A stretch of 64,000 nucleotides of DNA from a bacterium (GTDB taxonomy: Bacteria > Desulfobacterota > JAPLJL01): positions 1 through 64,000 of the forward strand of contig JAQTNV010000001.1 of assembly GCA_028713675.1 (NCBI GenBank), written 5' to 3'. Under the pieces are notes generated by a model. It was not told where the DNA came from. It saw only the letters and a list, made by a program, of their open reading frames with translations, and did not search any database. The position numbers and the translations under genes are program-made. Within the stretch, counting starts at the first letter, position 1. Every line of letters starts with the position of its first letter. Below, one piece after another: positions 50,466 through 59,224 of the stretch.

Positions 50466-50798
50466 TTAATCCTCCCGCAGATAATCCGCCCAATATTCTT
50501 TCGCCAATTTAACGTCTTTTTCCTGGGATCTTTTATCTCCGCCAGCCAGGACCACCACTATTTTCTTGCCCTCTAACCCGTAATAAATCCTGAATCCCGG
50601 GCCGGAGCTGACTCTTAATTCCCAGACACCGTTGCCGACCGAATGATGATCCCCGAAATTCCCCATCGCAACCCGTTCGATCCGGATACGAATTCTCGCC
50701 CTGGTAATTTTATCTTTTAATGAATAAAGCCAATCGAGGAATGGGACCTTTCCTGCCCCGGTTTTATAATAAACAACCTCGCGGGATTCAGATTCCAT
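50466..50798 (-). CDS. RelE/HigB-like toxin (phage Gp49-like)
   Basis: A 110-residue toxin. VVYYKTGAGKVPFLDWLYSL opens the domain. RIRIERVAMGNFGDHHSVGN and VWELRVSSGPGFRIYYGLEG are the conserved core, and LAGGDKRSQEKDVKLAKEYW is the C-terminal helix. Toxin before antitoxin is the higBA order. Confidence 0.9.
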   Translation of the reverse strand: MESESREVVYYKTGAGKVPFLDWLYSLKDKITRARIRIRIERVAMGNFGDHHSVGNGVWELRVSSGPGFRIYYGLEGKKIVVVLAGGDKRSQEKDVKLAKEYWADYLRED

Positions 50799-50901
50799 AA
50801 GCCCTCAGGAAGCTATTGTAACTTATAAGTTACGCAGCGTCAATAATCAACTGGATATAGAAAGAGGGAAAAGTTCAAAGCAAAACTTGATACCGTGTAT
50901 T

Positions 50902-50964
50902 GTTCCCATGAACGAGATCCCTGCCGCCGGATAGAAGTACCGATTCAAGGGCTGACCCCTTCTG
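50902..50964. repeat. Relic of the 3' end of the duplicated unit
   Basis: GTTCCCATGAACGAGATC followed by TAGAAGTACCGATTCAAGGG and CTGACCCCTTCTG: about 60 bases like the end of the 164-aa gene and its downstream end, with a few changes. A third AGGGCTGACCCCTTCT copy lies at 51063-51079. Between them are ACACTATGG units and one GGATTTATCCCGAAGGGTTT element (50970-51050). Confidence 0.88.
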
Positions 50965-51088
50965 CTTCGTTTACGGACACTATAGACACTATGGATTTAT
51001 CCCGAAGGGTTTATCTGAGGGACACAATGAACACAATGGACGCCTTTGCTCTTTGCCCTATGAGGGCTGACCCCTTCTTCTCTTCTCA

Positions 51089-51835
51089 TCACCGCGCCAT
51101 CAGCGCGAACACTCCCCATCCAAGGTATTCACGCGTGTACGCGACGTAGCGTTTTGGTTCCAAGGTCAGTTGGGCTCGAACCTCTTTTGCGAAGTCGTCG
51201 CCGGGATTCGATTCGAGCCATCGACGCATGGTGAGCCACTTGGCCGCCTCGTACCTATCCCAGCCTTCTTGGTCAGCCAGAACCATTTCCACCACGTCAT
51301 AGTCGAGGTCGCCGAAAGAAGCGATAAGTTCTGGAAGGATGAGAAAGTCGGAGATAGAACCGGCCAGGCATCCCTTGGCCACGTCTTCCGTCGGTGGTAC
51401 CTGCAGCCAGTAAGGCTCGCCGATGAGGATGATTCCTCCGGGGCGGAGACTCTTTGCCAGAAGCTCGATGGTGCCGACGACTCCCCCGCCGATCCACGTG
51501 GCACCGAGACAGGCTGCCACACCGACCTTTTCGTCGGCGACATAGCCGGCTGCGTCGCCGTGGATGAATTTGACTCGATCGGCGACTCCGAGTACTTCAG
51601 CACGGAGTTTCGCTTGCTCGGAGAACAACTGGCTCATGTCGATGCCGACGCCGCTGATCCCGTAATCGCGTGCCCAGGTGCACAGCATCTCGCCCGAACC
51701 GCTGCCGAGGTCGAGCACGCGAGTCCCCGATTCCAGTCGCAACGCCGCGCCAAGTGTGGCAAGCTTTTCTGGTGTGAACGGGTTATGGATGCGGTGAGCG
51801 CTTTCGGAAATGTTGAAGATACGTGGGATATCCAA
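51089..51835 (-). CDS. SAM-dependent methyltransferase
   Basis: A 248-residue class I methyltransferase. VLDLGSGSGEMLCTWA (motif I, about residues 40-55), GVGIDMS (motif II), VKFIHGDAAGYV (motif III) and LRPGGIILIGEPYWLQVP (motif IV/post) are clear. It resembles small-molecule methyltransferases that act on amines or sterol-like lipids; the substrate is unknown. It is a single gene bounded by repeats. ATG at 51835 lies after AAGGAGTTGCTGC. Confidence 0.88.
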   Translation of the reverse strand: MDIPRIFNISESAHRIHNPFTPEKLATLGAALRLESGTRVLDLGSGSGEMLCTWARDYGISGVGIDMSQLFSEQAKLRAEVLGVADRVKFIHGDAAGYVADEKVGVAACLGATWIGGGVVGTIELLAKSLRPGGIILIGEPYWLQVPPTEDVAKGCLAGSISDFLILPELIASFGDLDYDVVEMVLADQEGWDRYEAAKWLTMRRWLESNPGDDFAKEVRAQLTLEPKRYVAYTREYLGWGVFALMAR

Positions 51836-51844
51836 TGCAGCAAC

Positions 51845-52300
51845 TCCTTATTTTCTTGGGTTTTCAATCCACAATCGTTTTATCCCGAGTTATTTCGAGG
51901 GACATTCGTCTATAAAGGGTTGTCATTCTGAGCACATTCGCTTCGCTCAGTATAAACCACTGGCGATTTATCCCGAGTATGGTCGAGGGAAGCAATCTCG
52001 CTGTTACGACCGCCGTTTAGACAAAACGTTCATCTGGTTCATCTGTCTATCTCGTCTATCTAGTCTTTCTGGTTTGTCTGTTTTTCATTCGTCAATCGTT
52101 TTATCCCGAGTCATCCCGAGGGACACTCGTCAATCGTCAATTCCTGTTGCTCTTTGCTCTCTAACTCTTAGGCTTCTTAACTCTTAGGCTCTTAGGCTTT
52201 CCCTTTGCCCTTTGCTTCTTGCTCTTTGCTTTTTCCGGACACTATGGACTCTATGGACACAATGAACACAATGGACGCCTTTACTCTTTGGCGCATGTAT
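51845..52300. repeat. Last repeat cluster before the defence island
   Basis: Two TTTATCCCGAG...TCGAGGGA elements (51880-51905, 51967-51995). A segment 51917-52015 inverted relative to 6918-7012. TCATCTGG/TCTATCTCG units at 52030-52075. A third TTTATCCCGAGTCATCCCGA element at 52100. ACTCTTAGGCT units at 52155-52200. TGCYCTW heptamers, then ACACTATGG/ACACAATGG units to 52275. No gene. Beyond this point no further arrays are seen. Confidence 0.85.
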
Positions 52301-52359
52301 TCTTCCGGTCCGCGGCATGCAAAAATCCTATCCCAACCAGTCACAATTTCTAATGTTTT

Positions 52360-55300
52360 TCATACTGCCGGGGCATAAACGCTTCCCCCCGCCCCGTAAT
52401 AACTTTCATAAACATGCTGGAACACCACCTCGGTCTTGGCCTGGTAAACCTCTTTGGTGTAGGTCGCGGGAAGCCCCAGGTCAAGAACTTTTTCGATCGT
52501 CACACGGACATCGGCGCGCGCCTGCTGGCGCTTCCGCCAGTCCAAAACCAGTTTCTTGCTTTTCAGGGTTTCTAACAGTTCCCGGGACGTTTTTTTCACC
52601 TGTTCCCGTTCTTTTTTGGAAAGCTTCATTTCGGGTTTAGTCAAAAGATCGAACAAGACCAGTTCCTCTTCCGAAAGCTGCTCGCTCATGCCCCTATGTT
52701 CTTCTTCAGTCAAACTTTTCATCAATTTCATCAGCCGGCTGAAGAATTCCTCCACGTTCATGCTCCCGGAGTTATATTCATCGATCATTTTCTGGAAGAT
52801 CTCAAGGAAATCAATCCTGGTCCGGTTCAAACGCACCATCTGCTCTATCTTCCTGGCCAGGGCCGACTTCAATCGTTCCGCTTCGGTGTGTTTGCGCCCT
52901 TTTTCGAACAGCAACTTCAAGCCCGCGAAATCCATTTTGCTCAAGTCAATGATGCTGGCTTCAGTTTCACGGCCCTCGAATTGCCAGGAATCTATCGAAC
53001 GGTCGAGCAGGTTCTCGACCTGCCGCATCACCCCGGAAATATCCGCGGGGGGTGCGAGCGACCGGATCTTTTCCGCCAGGAAGTGGATAAGATTGCAATC
53101 GGCCCGCATCTCCCGCGCTTTCGGATCGGGCAGAACCGCCTTGTAAAGGCGCCAGACCAGAGCGGCCAAATCCAGGTAGCGCCGTTTGGTTCCATCCACC
53201 GCCACCAGGGCATCCACCGCTTCGTCCAGCAAGCGGACCCGTTCAAAGCCCTCGACCTTTTCGATCGATTCAAGGGTGATCTTGCTCTCCCGACAAAGCT
53301 TTCTGACCTCTTCGATTTGACGAAGAAGTTCGGCCACCAGGGCTTCCTTGTCCTGCACCGGGGGTCCGACTTCACCCGCCCGCCCGGTGGCATAAATAGC
53401 CAGCGCCTTTTCAAGGTTCCGGAAGACCCCAACGTAATCCACGATCAGGCCGTTGACCTTTTCCGGGAAAACCCGGTTGGCCCGCGCGATCGTCTGCATC
53501 AGCGTGTGGTTCCGCATCGGCTTGTCCAGGTAAAGCGTGGAACAGCAAGGCACGTCGAAACCGGTCATCCACATCGCGCAGACGAAAACCAGCCGGAAGG
53601 GATCGGCCGGGTCTTTGAACTTGGAATCCAAATCTTCCTTATTCATGCGATCCCGGTGGGTGCGGATATCCAGCCCCTTTTTCTCCATATCGCGAATCTC
53701 GTTCTGAGACTGGGAAACGACCACCGCCATGTCGGTCTTTTCCATCCGGCTGATCTTTTCTTCCTGCCCGCTGCGTTCTTCTTCGTTCTTAACCTGCCCG
53801 GCCTCTTTTCGCAGGTCGGTTATTTTCCGGCCCCAGTACTTTTTGACCTTGTCGAACATTCTCACCGCGGTGGCTTTATCAATGCAGACCACCATCGCCT
53901 TGCCCTGGAAGCCGCGGCCCGTGAAGTGCCGGACGATGTCTTCGGCCACGGTTTCCAACCGGTCGTCGCGGGTGATCAGGTGGTATTCCCGGGCGAACTC
54001 CCGCTCGAGTTTCTTCTCCTGTTCCTCGTCCAGTTCGGCCTCTTCGAGCAGCCGTTCCATGTCCTCGTTCAAATCCTGGTTGGTAAGCTGGAGTTCGGGG
54101 ATGCGGTTTTCGTAATAAAGCGGGACCGTGGCTCCGTCTTTGACCGATTCGCCGAAGTCGTAGATGCTGATGTAATCGCCGAAGACTTCCTTGGTTTTCT
54201 CCTCGCCCGCCATCAGGGGCGTGCCGGTGAAGGCGATGAAGGAGGCGTTGGGCAGGGCCGTCCGCATGTTCAGGGCCAGCGTATCGTATTGGCTCCGGTG
54301 GGATTCGTCGGTGATGACGATAATGTCGTCGCGCCGGGAGATTTCTTCATTGGTGCGAAACTTATGAATCAGGGTGAAAACGTAGCGGTGATCCTCGGTC
54401 AACAACTGGCGCAGGTGGTCCGAGCTTTCGGCCTGGGCGTGGGCCTCGGTAATAGCGCCGGTGGAAAGGAAATTATTGTAAATCTGCCGGTCCAGCTCTT
54501 TCCGATCAGTGACCACCACGAAGGTCCAGTTCCCCGGCATTTTCCGGAGGACCTTCTGCGCAAAGTAGATCATCGAAACGCTCTTGCCGCTTCCTTGGGT
54601 ATGCCAAAATACTCCAAGTTTCCCCTCTCTTCGTTTGATTTCTGAAAGGGCCGCCAGGGCGTTGGAAACTCCCAAGAATTGGTGGTTCTTGGCCAGAAGC
54701 TTGACGAATCCACCCTTCGCTTCCTGGAAGAGAGTGAAGTTTTCCGTAAGTTCGAGCAGGCGGTCGGGGGCGCAGGTCCCGCGTAGCATCACCTCGAGCG
54801 ACACCCGCCCTGCTTCCGTCTCGCTTCCAAGTTTTTTCCATTCCGCAAAATGCTCCCAGCCGGCGGTGATACTACCCACCCTGCTCTGGCTTCCGTTGGA
54901 AAGAACGATAAGGGAGTTTGGCCAGAAGATATGGGGAACGGTGTCCTTGTAATCGGTCAGGTTGTTCCAATAGGCCGTTTCCAGCCGTTTGTGCGCGGCC
55001 TTAAGCTCGAGCAAAACGAGCGGAAGGCCGTTCACGAAACCCACCAGGTCGGCTCGGCGGGTGTACATCTCGCCCGCGATCCAAAACTGCGAGCAGAGCA
55101 GGAAGTCGTTATTGGCGGGATTGTCCCAGTCAATCACCCAGAGAGGTTCCTGCTTCTCCCCGCCCTTCGAATCGGGCAGGCGCACGGGCACGCCGTTTTT
55201 CAGCAGATTGTAAATTTCGCGGTTGGCCGCGGCCATGCTCATCCGAGAGCGGTCGCGCCGGAGTTCCTCGATGGCCTGGTCAAACGCATCTTCGGGAAAC

Positions 55301-55494
55301 CCGGGATTCAACTTTTTCAGCGCAGGCCGGAGTCGGCTGGTCAGGATCGCCTCGGCCTTAGTCTCGCGCCCGAGGGGGCTCTTCCCCCGATCGAACTCGC
55401 TGTAGGCATCAAATGGCTCCCAACCGAGATCGGTCAGCAACTTGATTGCCGGCTTTTCGATCAGGCGGTCTTCGGAATATTCAAAAGAAACCAT
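52360..55494 (-). CDS. hsdR: Type I restriction enzyme R subunit
   Basis: A 1044-residue translocase/nuclease. The N-terminal nuclease core has VGFVNGLPLVLLELKAAHKR with the ELK of the PD-(D/E)xK site. Walker A HTQGSGKSVSMIY, motif II DESHRSQYD, motif III FTGTPL, and later motifs MWMTGFDVPC and TIARANRVFPEK complete the SF2 helicase. The helical C-terminal domain (about 800-1044) contacts the methylase. It is the last gene of the hsd operon, 125 bases after the HNH-like gene, and is GC-richer than the two genes upstream of it. Confidence 0.96.
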   Translation of the reverse strand: MVSFEYSEDRLIEKPAIKLLTDLGWEPFDAYSEFDRGKSPLGRETKAEAILTSRLRPALKKLNPGFPEDAFDQAIEELRRDRSRMSMAAANREIYNLLKNGVPVRLPDSKGGEKQEPLWVIDWDNPANNDFLLCSQFWIAGEMYTRRADLVGFVNGLPLVLLELKAAHKRLETAYWNNLTDYKDTVPHIFWPNSLIVLSNGSQSRVGSITAGWEHFAEWKKLGSETEAGRVSLEVMLRGTCAPDRLLELTENFTLFQEAKGGFVKLLAKNHQFLGVSNALAALSEIKRREGKLGVFWHTQGSGKSVSMIYFAQKVLRKMPGNWTFVVVTDRKELDRQIYNNFLSTGAITEAHAQAESSDHLRQLLTEDHRYVFTLIHKFRTNEEISRRDDIIVITDESHRSQYDTLALNMRTALPNASFIAFTGTPLMAGEEKTKEVFGDYISIYDFGESVKDGATVPLYYENRIPELQLTNQDLNEDMERLLEEAELDEEQEKKLEREFAREYHLITRDDRLETVAEDIVRHFTGRGFQGKAMVVCIDKATAVRMFDKVKKYWGRKITDLRKEAGQVKNEEERSGQEEKISRMEKTDMAVVVSQSQNEIRDMEKKGLDIRTHRDRMNKEDLDSKFKDPADPFRLVFVCAMWMTGFDVPCCSTLYLDKPMRNHTLMQTIARANRVFPEKVNGLIVDYVGVFRNLEKALAIYATGRAGEVGPPVQDKEALVAELLRQIEEVRKLCRESKITLESIEKVEGFERVRLLDEAVDALVAVDGTKRRYLDLAALVWRLYKAVLPDPKAREMRADCNLIHFLAEKIRSLAPPADISGVMRQVENLLDRSIDSWQFEGRETEASIIDLSKMDFAGLKLLFEKGRKHTEAERLKSALARKIEQMVRLNRTRIDFLEIFQKMIDEYNSGSMNVEEFFSRLMKLMKSLTEEEHRGMSEQLSEEELVLFDLLTKPEMKLSKKEREQVKKTSRELLETLKSKKLVLDWRKRQQARADVRVTIEKVLDLGLPATYTKEVYQAKTEVVFQHVYESYYGAGGSVYAPAV

Positions 55495-55619
55495 CAGAAT
55501 AATTCTATGCTATTTTGTCCCTTCAGAATTACACATTTATGGCCATTATTTACAAGACTTAAAAAAATGATATTAACTGTTCTAAATACCATCAAATATA
55601 TTTTATTACCTCTTTTTCG

Positions 55620-56333
55620 TTAATTATTTTTCATACTTTCTCTCTTTTTATACTCTCTTATGGAATTAGTTATGTATTTATTATCCTTGATATATTCTTT
55701 AATTAGCCAGAGATGCCCTTTTTTAGAAAAACAAATATCAAGATATTTTTTTTCAGGAGAATGGTTTGAAATTAGATAGTGCCAAGTACACCCACCAAAA
55801 ATGAACACGAAAGCATGATGCGCATCCAGACGTGACATCATAGGCTCAACAATTATTCCTTGAACCACATTATTATTGTCATCAACTATAATCTTCGCGA
55901 AAAAACAATACTTATATTCCGGGCCAGGGTTATTATAAAAAAGCATTTTTCTAATAATTTCTTCATGAGGTCCTAAAGTAATGTTCTTAAATTCTTTTTT
56001 TGAAATACTGGCACGCCACAATATCGACAAATGAAATAACTTAAATTTTTCATAATCTAAATTTTCAATAAGACATAAATCAGTCGGGATTTCTTTTGGT
56101 AATTTCTTCGGCCATTCTTGTGAAAAATAAGTCTCATATTTATTAATCTTACCCTCACAAGATTTGCATAATAATTCTTCACGAATACCTTTCTGAATGT
56201 AATTATTATTTAATGGTTCAATCGTTAATTGATGGGCTCTATGCTTTTCATCATAAGTAGGCTTAAATAGAAACTCAGGTATTATATGAGAAGAACATAA
56301 TTCCTTATCTTGGAGGCATAATTTGCAAATCAT
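55620..56333 (-). CDS. HNH-like zinc-site protein embedded in the hsd operon
   Basis: A 237-residue protein. CKLCLQDKELCSSHIIPEFL (residues 3-22) and LLCKSCEGKINKYETYFSQE give a CxxC-His...CxxC layout as in HNH/treble-clef nucleases, with SHIIPEF supplying the first His. The last conserved His of a classic HNH is not obvious. The rest is AT-rich and of unknown fold (YHLISNHSPEKKYLDICFSK). It lies between the HEPN-like gene (9-base gap) and hsdR. A nuclease role is inferred. Confidence 0.6.
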   Translation of the reverse strand: MICKLCLQDKELCSSHIIPEFLFKPTYDEKHRAHQLTIEPLNNNYIQKGIREELLCKSCEGKINKYETYFSQEWPKKLPKEIPTDLCLIENLDYEKFKLFHLSILWRASISKKEFKNITLGPHEEIIRKMLFYNNPGPEYKYCFFAKIIVDDNNNVVQGIIVEPMMSRLDAHHAFVFIFGGCTWHYLISNHSPEKKYLDICFSKKGHLWLIKEYIKDNKYITNSIREYKKRESMKNN

Positions 56334-56342
56334 TTTTATATA

Positions 56343-58007
56343 TTATTTTTCGGCAGGACATTCTGCGATTGCCAAGAGACTATTATGCAAATACCCAATA
56401 AATTCTATCGCTATAACAAGCAAATTGTTAAATACCCGTTGCTGCCCTTCGTTTGGAATATTTAATTCTTTTATCAGATCATCATAATTATTCCCTTTTC
56501 TATGAGCTGCAGATTTTGATCTAAGATCTTGTAAAACCCTTAAATATTTAATGTGTTCTTCAAAATTGGAAAAAGCACTTCCCTTAAAATATTTTTCAAG
56601 CTTATTAATACTTTTATCATTCGGTGCAAGAGATTTTAATCCCTTTGAAATTTCCTTTTCATTAATTGAATCCACTATGATTTTTGTAAGTGCAAGCAAT
56701 TGTTGGTCGAATTCAGATTGATTATCCTTCGAAAGAGTTCGCAAACTTTTCAGGAAATGCTCGTCATCTTTATGCAGTGGGAGAAAAAAATCCCATCCAT
56801 ATGCTTTCCTAAATTCTTCATTAAAGCGAGCATATTCTTGTTTAAACACAAAATCCGGTTTCTGCGGATCAGTAAATTTTCCCAATATTGCGCGTTGGTA
56901 ATTGGTCGAACTGATTTTTCGTCCAGCCGGGGGTATATTAGAACTTAGCCAGTTATATCGTTCACTTTCGGAGAGGTCCTGGCCCAAATCCCCAAGATAA
57001 ACAACGACGTAATCACTATGGTCATTATCTAATCGTAGTACCCAACCACCTGAACACCTTACATAGCCATCCCCAACAGAATATTTTTGAGGGTCTTCAT
57101 AATATTTAGAAAGAACATCAGTCCTGAAAAAAACGGGAGTTAAATAATGCGGGGCGCCAGGTTTATTTCCAAAATTATTATCAAGCTGCTCCGGGTCACA
57201 ACTATGCTTTATTAGCTTCCCTCGAGCATCCGCTCCAATTATAAATTCTTGATAATTCTCTTCTCGTCTGCCTACATCTTCAGAAGGCATTGGGCCAGGG
57301 AGTATATATTTTTTCCCTCTTATGCTCCCAACCGTCATAAATTTCTTTTCGGGATCATCGTCTTTACCAATAAATATCTTATACTGGTATTTCTTACCAG
57401 TAATAGACAAACGTTTTTCTTTTATTCCAAGTTGCTGAAGATCATGTTCGCTAAATCGAAAGTTCTCTATATAAATTGCAAGTGACATCTGCTTGATAGC
57501 GCAAAATCGCGTTAACAAATCCGTCCTGATTTCAACGGTATTATCTTTGTACCGAATTGCTTCTGATTCGTCCCCATCATCATTAAAAATTAAAAATCGG
57601 TTTTTTGTGTGTTCTTGATATAGCTTATGATATCGGCAAAATTCTTGGGATACTTCGATAAATGCTTTTTTAACGCCATTGAAGCTTCGGTAAAAAACAA
57701 TTGGCTCTATACCATCTTCATTACCAAACGGGCAATAAACTCGTCTGGATACTTTTCCTTTACTATATTTAATCCAGGCACTTGGACTCCCACCTCCTAA
57801 TGGCAAATCCCAACTATCTTTTTTTAAAAATACTGGAATTTTTCGTATTGGAACTAGAGCGGAAAATAAAGTAATGCGATGATTAGGGGCATTGTCCATC
57901 AAATAAGCTGTAAACCATGGATGAGGGATTTCTCTTGATTTAAGAAAAGACTTTAAATCGGCATGCTGAAGCCATTTGATATGTTTTTCGATATCCTCTG
58001 GTGTCAT
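56343..58007 (-). CDS. Unknown protein with C-terminal HEPN-like RX5H motif, embedded in the hsd operon
   Basis: A 554-residue protein with no family that I recognise. The N-terminal region (about 1-260) is mixed; there is no P-loop. The C-terminal about 110 residues are predicted helical, and VLQDLRSKSAAHRKGNNYDD contains R496-X5-H502, the pattern of HEPN ribonucleases, followed by a long helix (VFNNLLVIAIEFIGYLHNSL). Its start overlaps the hsdS stop by 4 bases (58004-58007). In EcoprrI the anticodon nuclease prrC occupies the same place between hsdS and hsdR. An RNase held in check by the restriction complex is therefore an attractive inference. Confidence 0.6.
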   Translation of the reverse strand: MTPEDIEKHIKWLQHADLKSFLKSREIPHPWFTAYLMDNAPNHRITLFSALVPIRKIPVFLKKDSWDLPLGGGSPSAWIKYSKGKVSRRVYCPFGNEDGIEPIVFYRSFNGVKKAFIEVSQEFCRYHKLYQEHTKNRFLIFNDDGDESEAIRYKDNTVEIRTDLLTRFCAIKQMSLAIYIENFRFSEHDLQQLGIKEKRLSITGKKYQYKIFIGKDDDPEKKFMTVGSIRGKKYILPGPMPSEDVGRREENYQEFIIGADARGKLIKHSCDPEQLDNNFGNKPGAPHYLTPVFFRTDVLSKYYEDPQKYSVGDGYVRCSGGWVLRLDNDHSDYVVVYLGDLGQDLSESERYNWLSSNIPPAGRKISSTNYQRAILGKFTDPQKPDFVFKQEYARFNEEFRKAYGWDFFLPLHKDDEHFLKSLRTLSKDNQSEFDQQLLALTKIIVDSINEKEISKGLKSLAPNDKSINKLEKYFKGSAFSNFEEHIKYLRVLQDLRSKSAAHRKGNNYDDLIKELNIPNEGQQRVFNNLLVIAIEFIGYLHNSLLAIAECPAEK

Positions 58008-59209
58008 GCGGAATCCCCAGCGTTGGCAATATCGAGTTTTGAGACATCTAATTCGCCAGAAATAAGCTTTGGCAGAAGAAGATCGCGTGTGCAGCGAAGA
58101 TTAGAATTTTTTATACGAAGTTTCGGGATTTTGTCTAATATTGGACGGAGAATATTTGAGAAACGATCAATATACTCTGCCCCAGGAACAGTAGTAGACA
58201 TATCCATTAAATTATCTGGTTTTACCCGTTGATGACTGGTTGAGGTGCCAATAGCTAAGCTACAGAAATGGCAAGTGAAATCTTCAGAAAAACATTTTGC
58301 GAACAGAAATTCCTTTGTCACTTTCGATTTTGGTTTAAGACTAATAAATTCTGTTGAAGTTAAAGCCCTATATTTACCTGTCGGCATCGCATACCAAATT
58401 CGTGGAATACGTGGATTTAGTTTTGAGATAAGCACGCAATCTCTATCGATAAGGTATTTACCGCTCAGGATTGACTCACCTAATTCAACTGAGGGAAGTT
58501 GGAAATTATCAAAAGCCGGTATACTAAAATGTTCAAATTCTTCGTTTGGAAATTCAAAGGGATTGATACCCTTCCGATCCATAGTTGCAAGATCATCAAA
58601 ATGTCCTTCCCACCCTTTTGGTATTTTGCCGAGGGGAGAATCAACCATCTGAACTTTTTCATGGCCAGGAAAGCGGAAATTAACGAACCATTCGCAGTAA
58701 AGGGATCGGGCCATTTCCTCCAGAATTTTTATCCGCCGCAGATTGTTCTCGATCAGATCGTCATAGGCCAACAAAATCCCCGCAATACTTCTTCTATTTT
58801 CTGGCCAAGGGATTTCAAAATTTTCTATATCGTTTTTTGTTAGATTAGGAAAAGTTCCTCCTCCAGCAAGTTTAAGAAGTTCAGACAAGTGGTTTTCGAT
58901 GCAGTAACGAATAAAACATGTTTCAATATTACTTTCCGCATGAATAGCGCATACCCCTCTTCCCAAAGAATATTTTCGATCAGCCCAGTTCATTCGTCCT
59001 GTTGTCGAACCACGAACACAAAATATCAGGTCATATGGTTCACATTCGCGCCGCGAATCGGTTGTGAATAGAGTGCAATGCGGGTAAGTAGGCCCAAATT
59101 CTGTCGGCCCATTTAGAAGAAGTAATCCTTCTCCTTCAGCGTTATAAGTTGACCCCGGAGGAGATTGACCCATAATTACATTTGAAACGCTACGAATCGT
59201 TCGCTTCAT
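58004..59209 (-). CDS. hsdS: Type I restriction specificity subunit
   Basis: A 401-residue HsdS with two target-recognition domains. TRD1 is about residues 1-130, and the first conserved helix runs about 140-185 (IAGILLAYDDLIENNLRRIK, ILEEMARSLYCEWFVNFRFP). TRD2 is about 190-345 and the second spacer about 350-395 (FSNILRPILDKIPKLRIKNS, LRCTRDLLLPKLISGELDV). It sets the DNA target and its coding region is AT-rich compared with hsdM and hsdR. It is coupled to the HEPN-like gene downstream and lies 15 bases after hsdM. Confidence 0.92.
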   Translation of the reverse strand: MKRTIRSVSNVIMGQSPPGSTYNAEGEGLLLLNGPTEFGPTYPHCTLFTTDSRRECEPYDLIFCVRGSTTGRMNWADRKYSLGRGVCAIHAESNIETCFIRYCIENHLSELLKLAGGGTFPNLTKNDIENFEIPWPENRRSIAGILLAYDDLIENNLRRIKILEEMARSLYCEWFVNFRFPGHEKVQMVDSPLGKIPKGWEGHFDDLATMDRKGINPFEFPNEEFEHFSIPAFDNFQLPSVELGESILSGKYLIDRDCVLISKLNPRIPRIWYAMPTGKYRALTSTEFISLKPKSKVTKEFLFAKCFSEDFTCHFCSLAIGTSTSHQRVKPDNLMDMSTTVPGAEYIDRFSNILRPILDKIPKLRIKNSNLRCTRDLLLPKLISGELDVSKLDIANAGDSA

Positions 59210-59224
59210 AATTTATTGTTTTTG

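Noticed and set aside
52696-54645. 649-codon plus-strand frame opposite hsdR
   Set aside because: No motifs, and hsdR on the other strand has all its helicase motifs intact.
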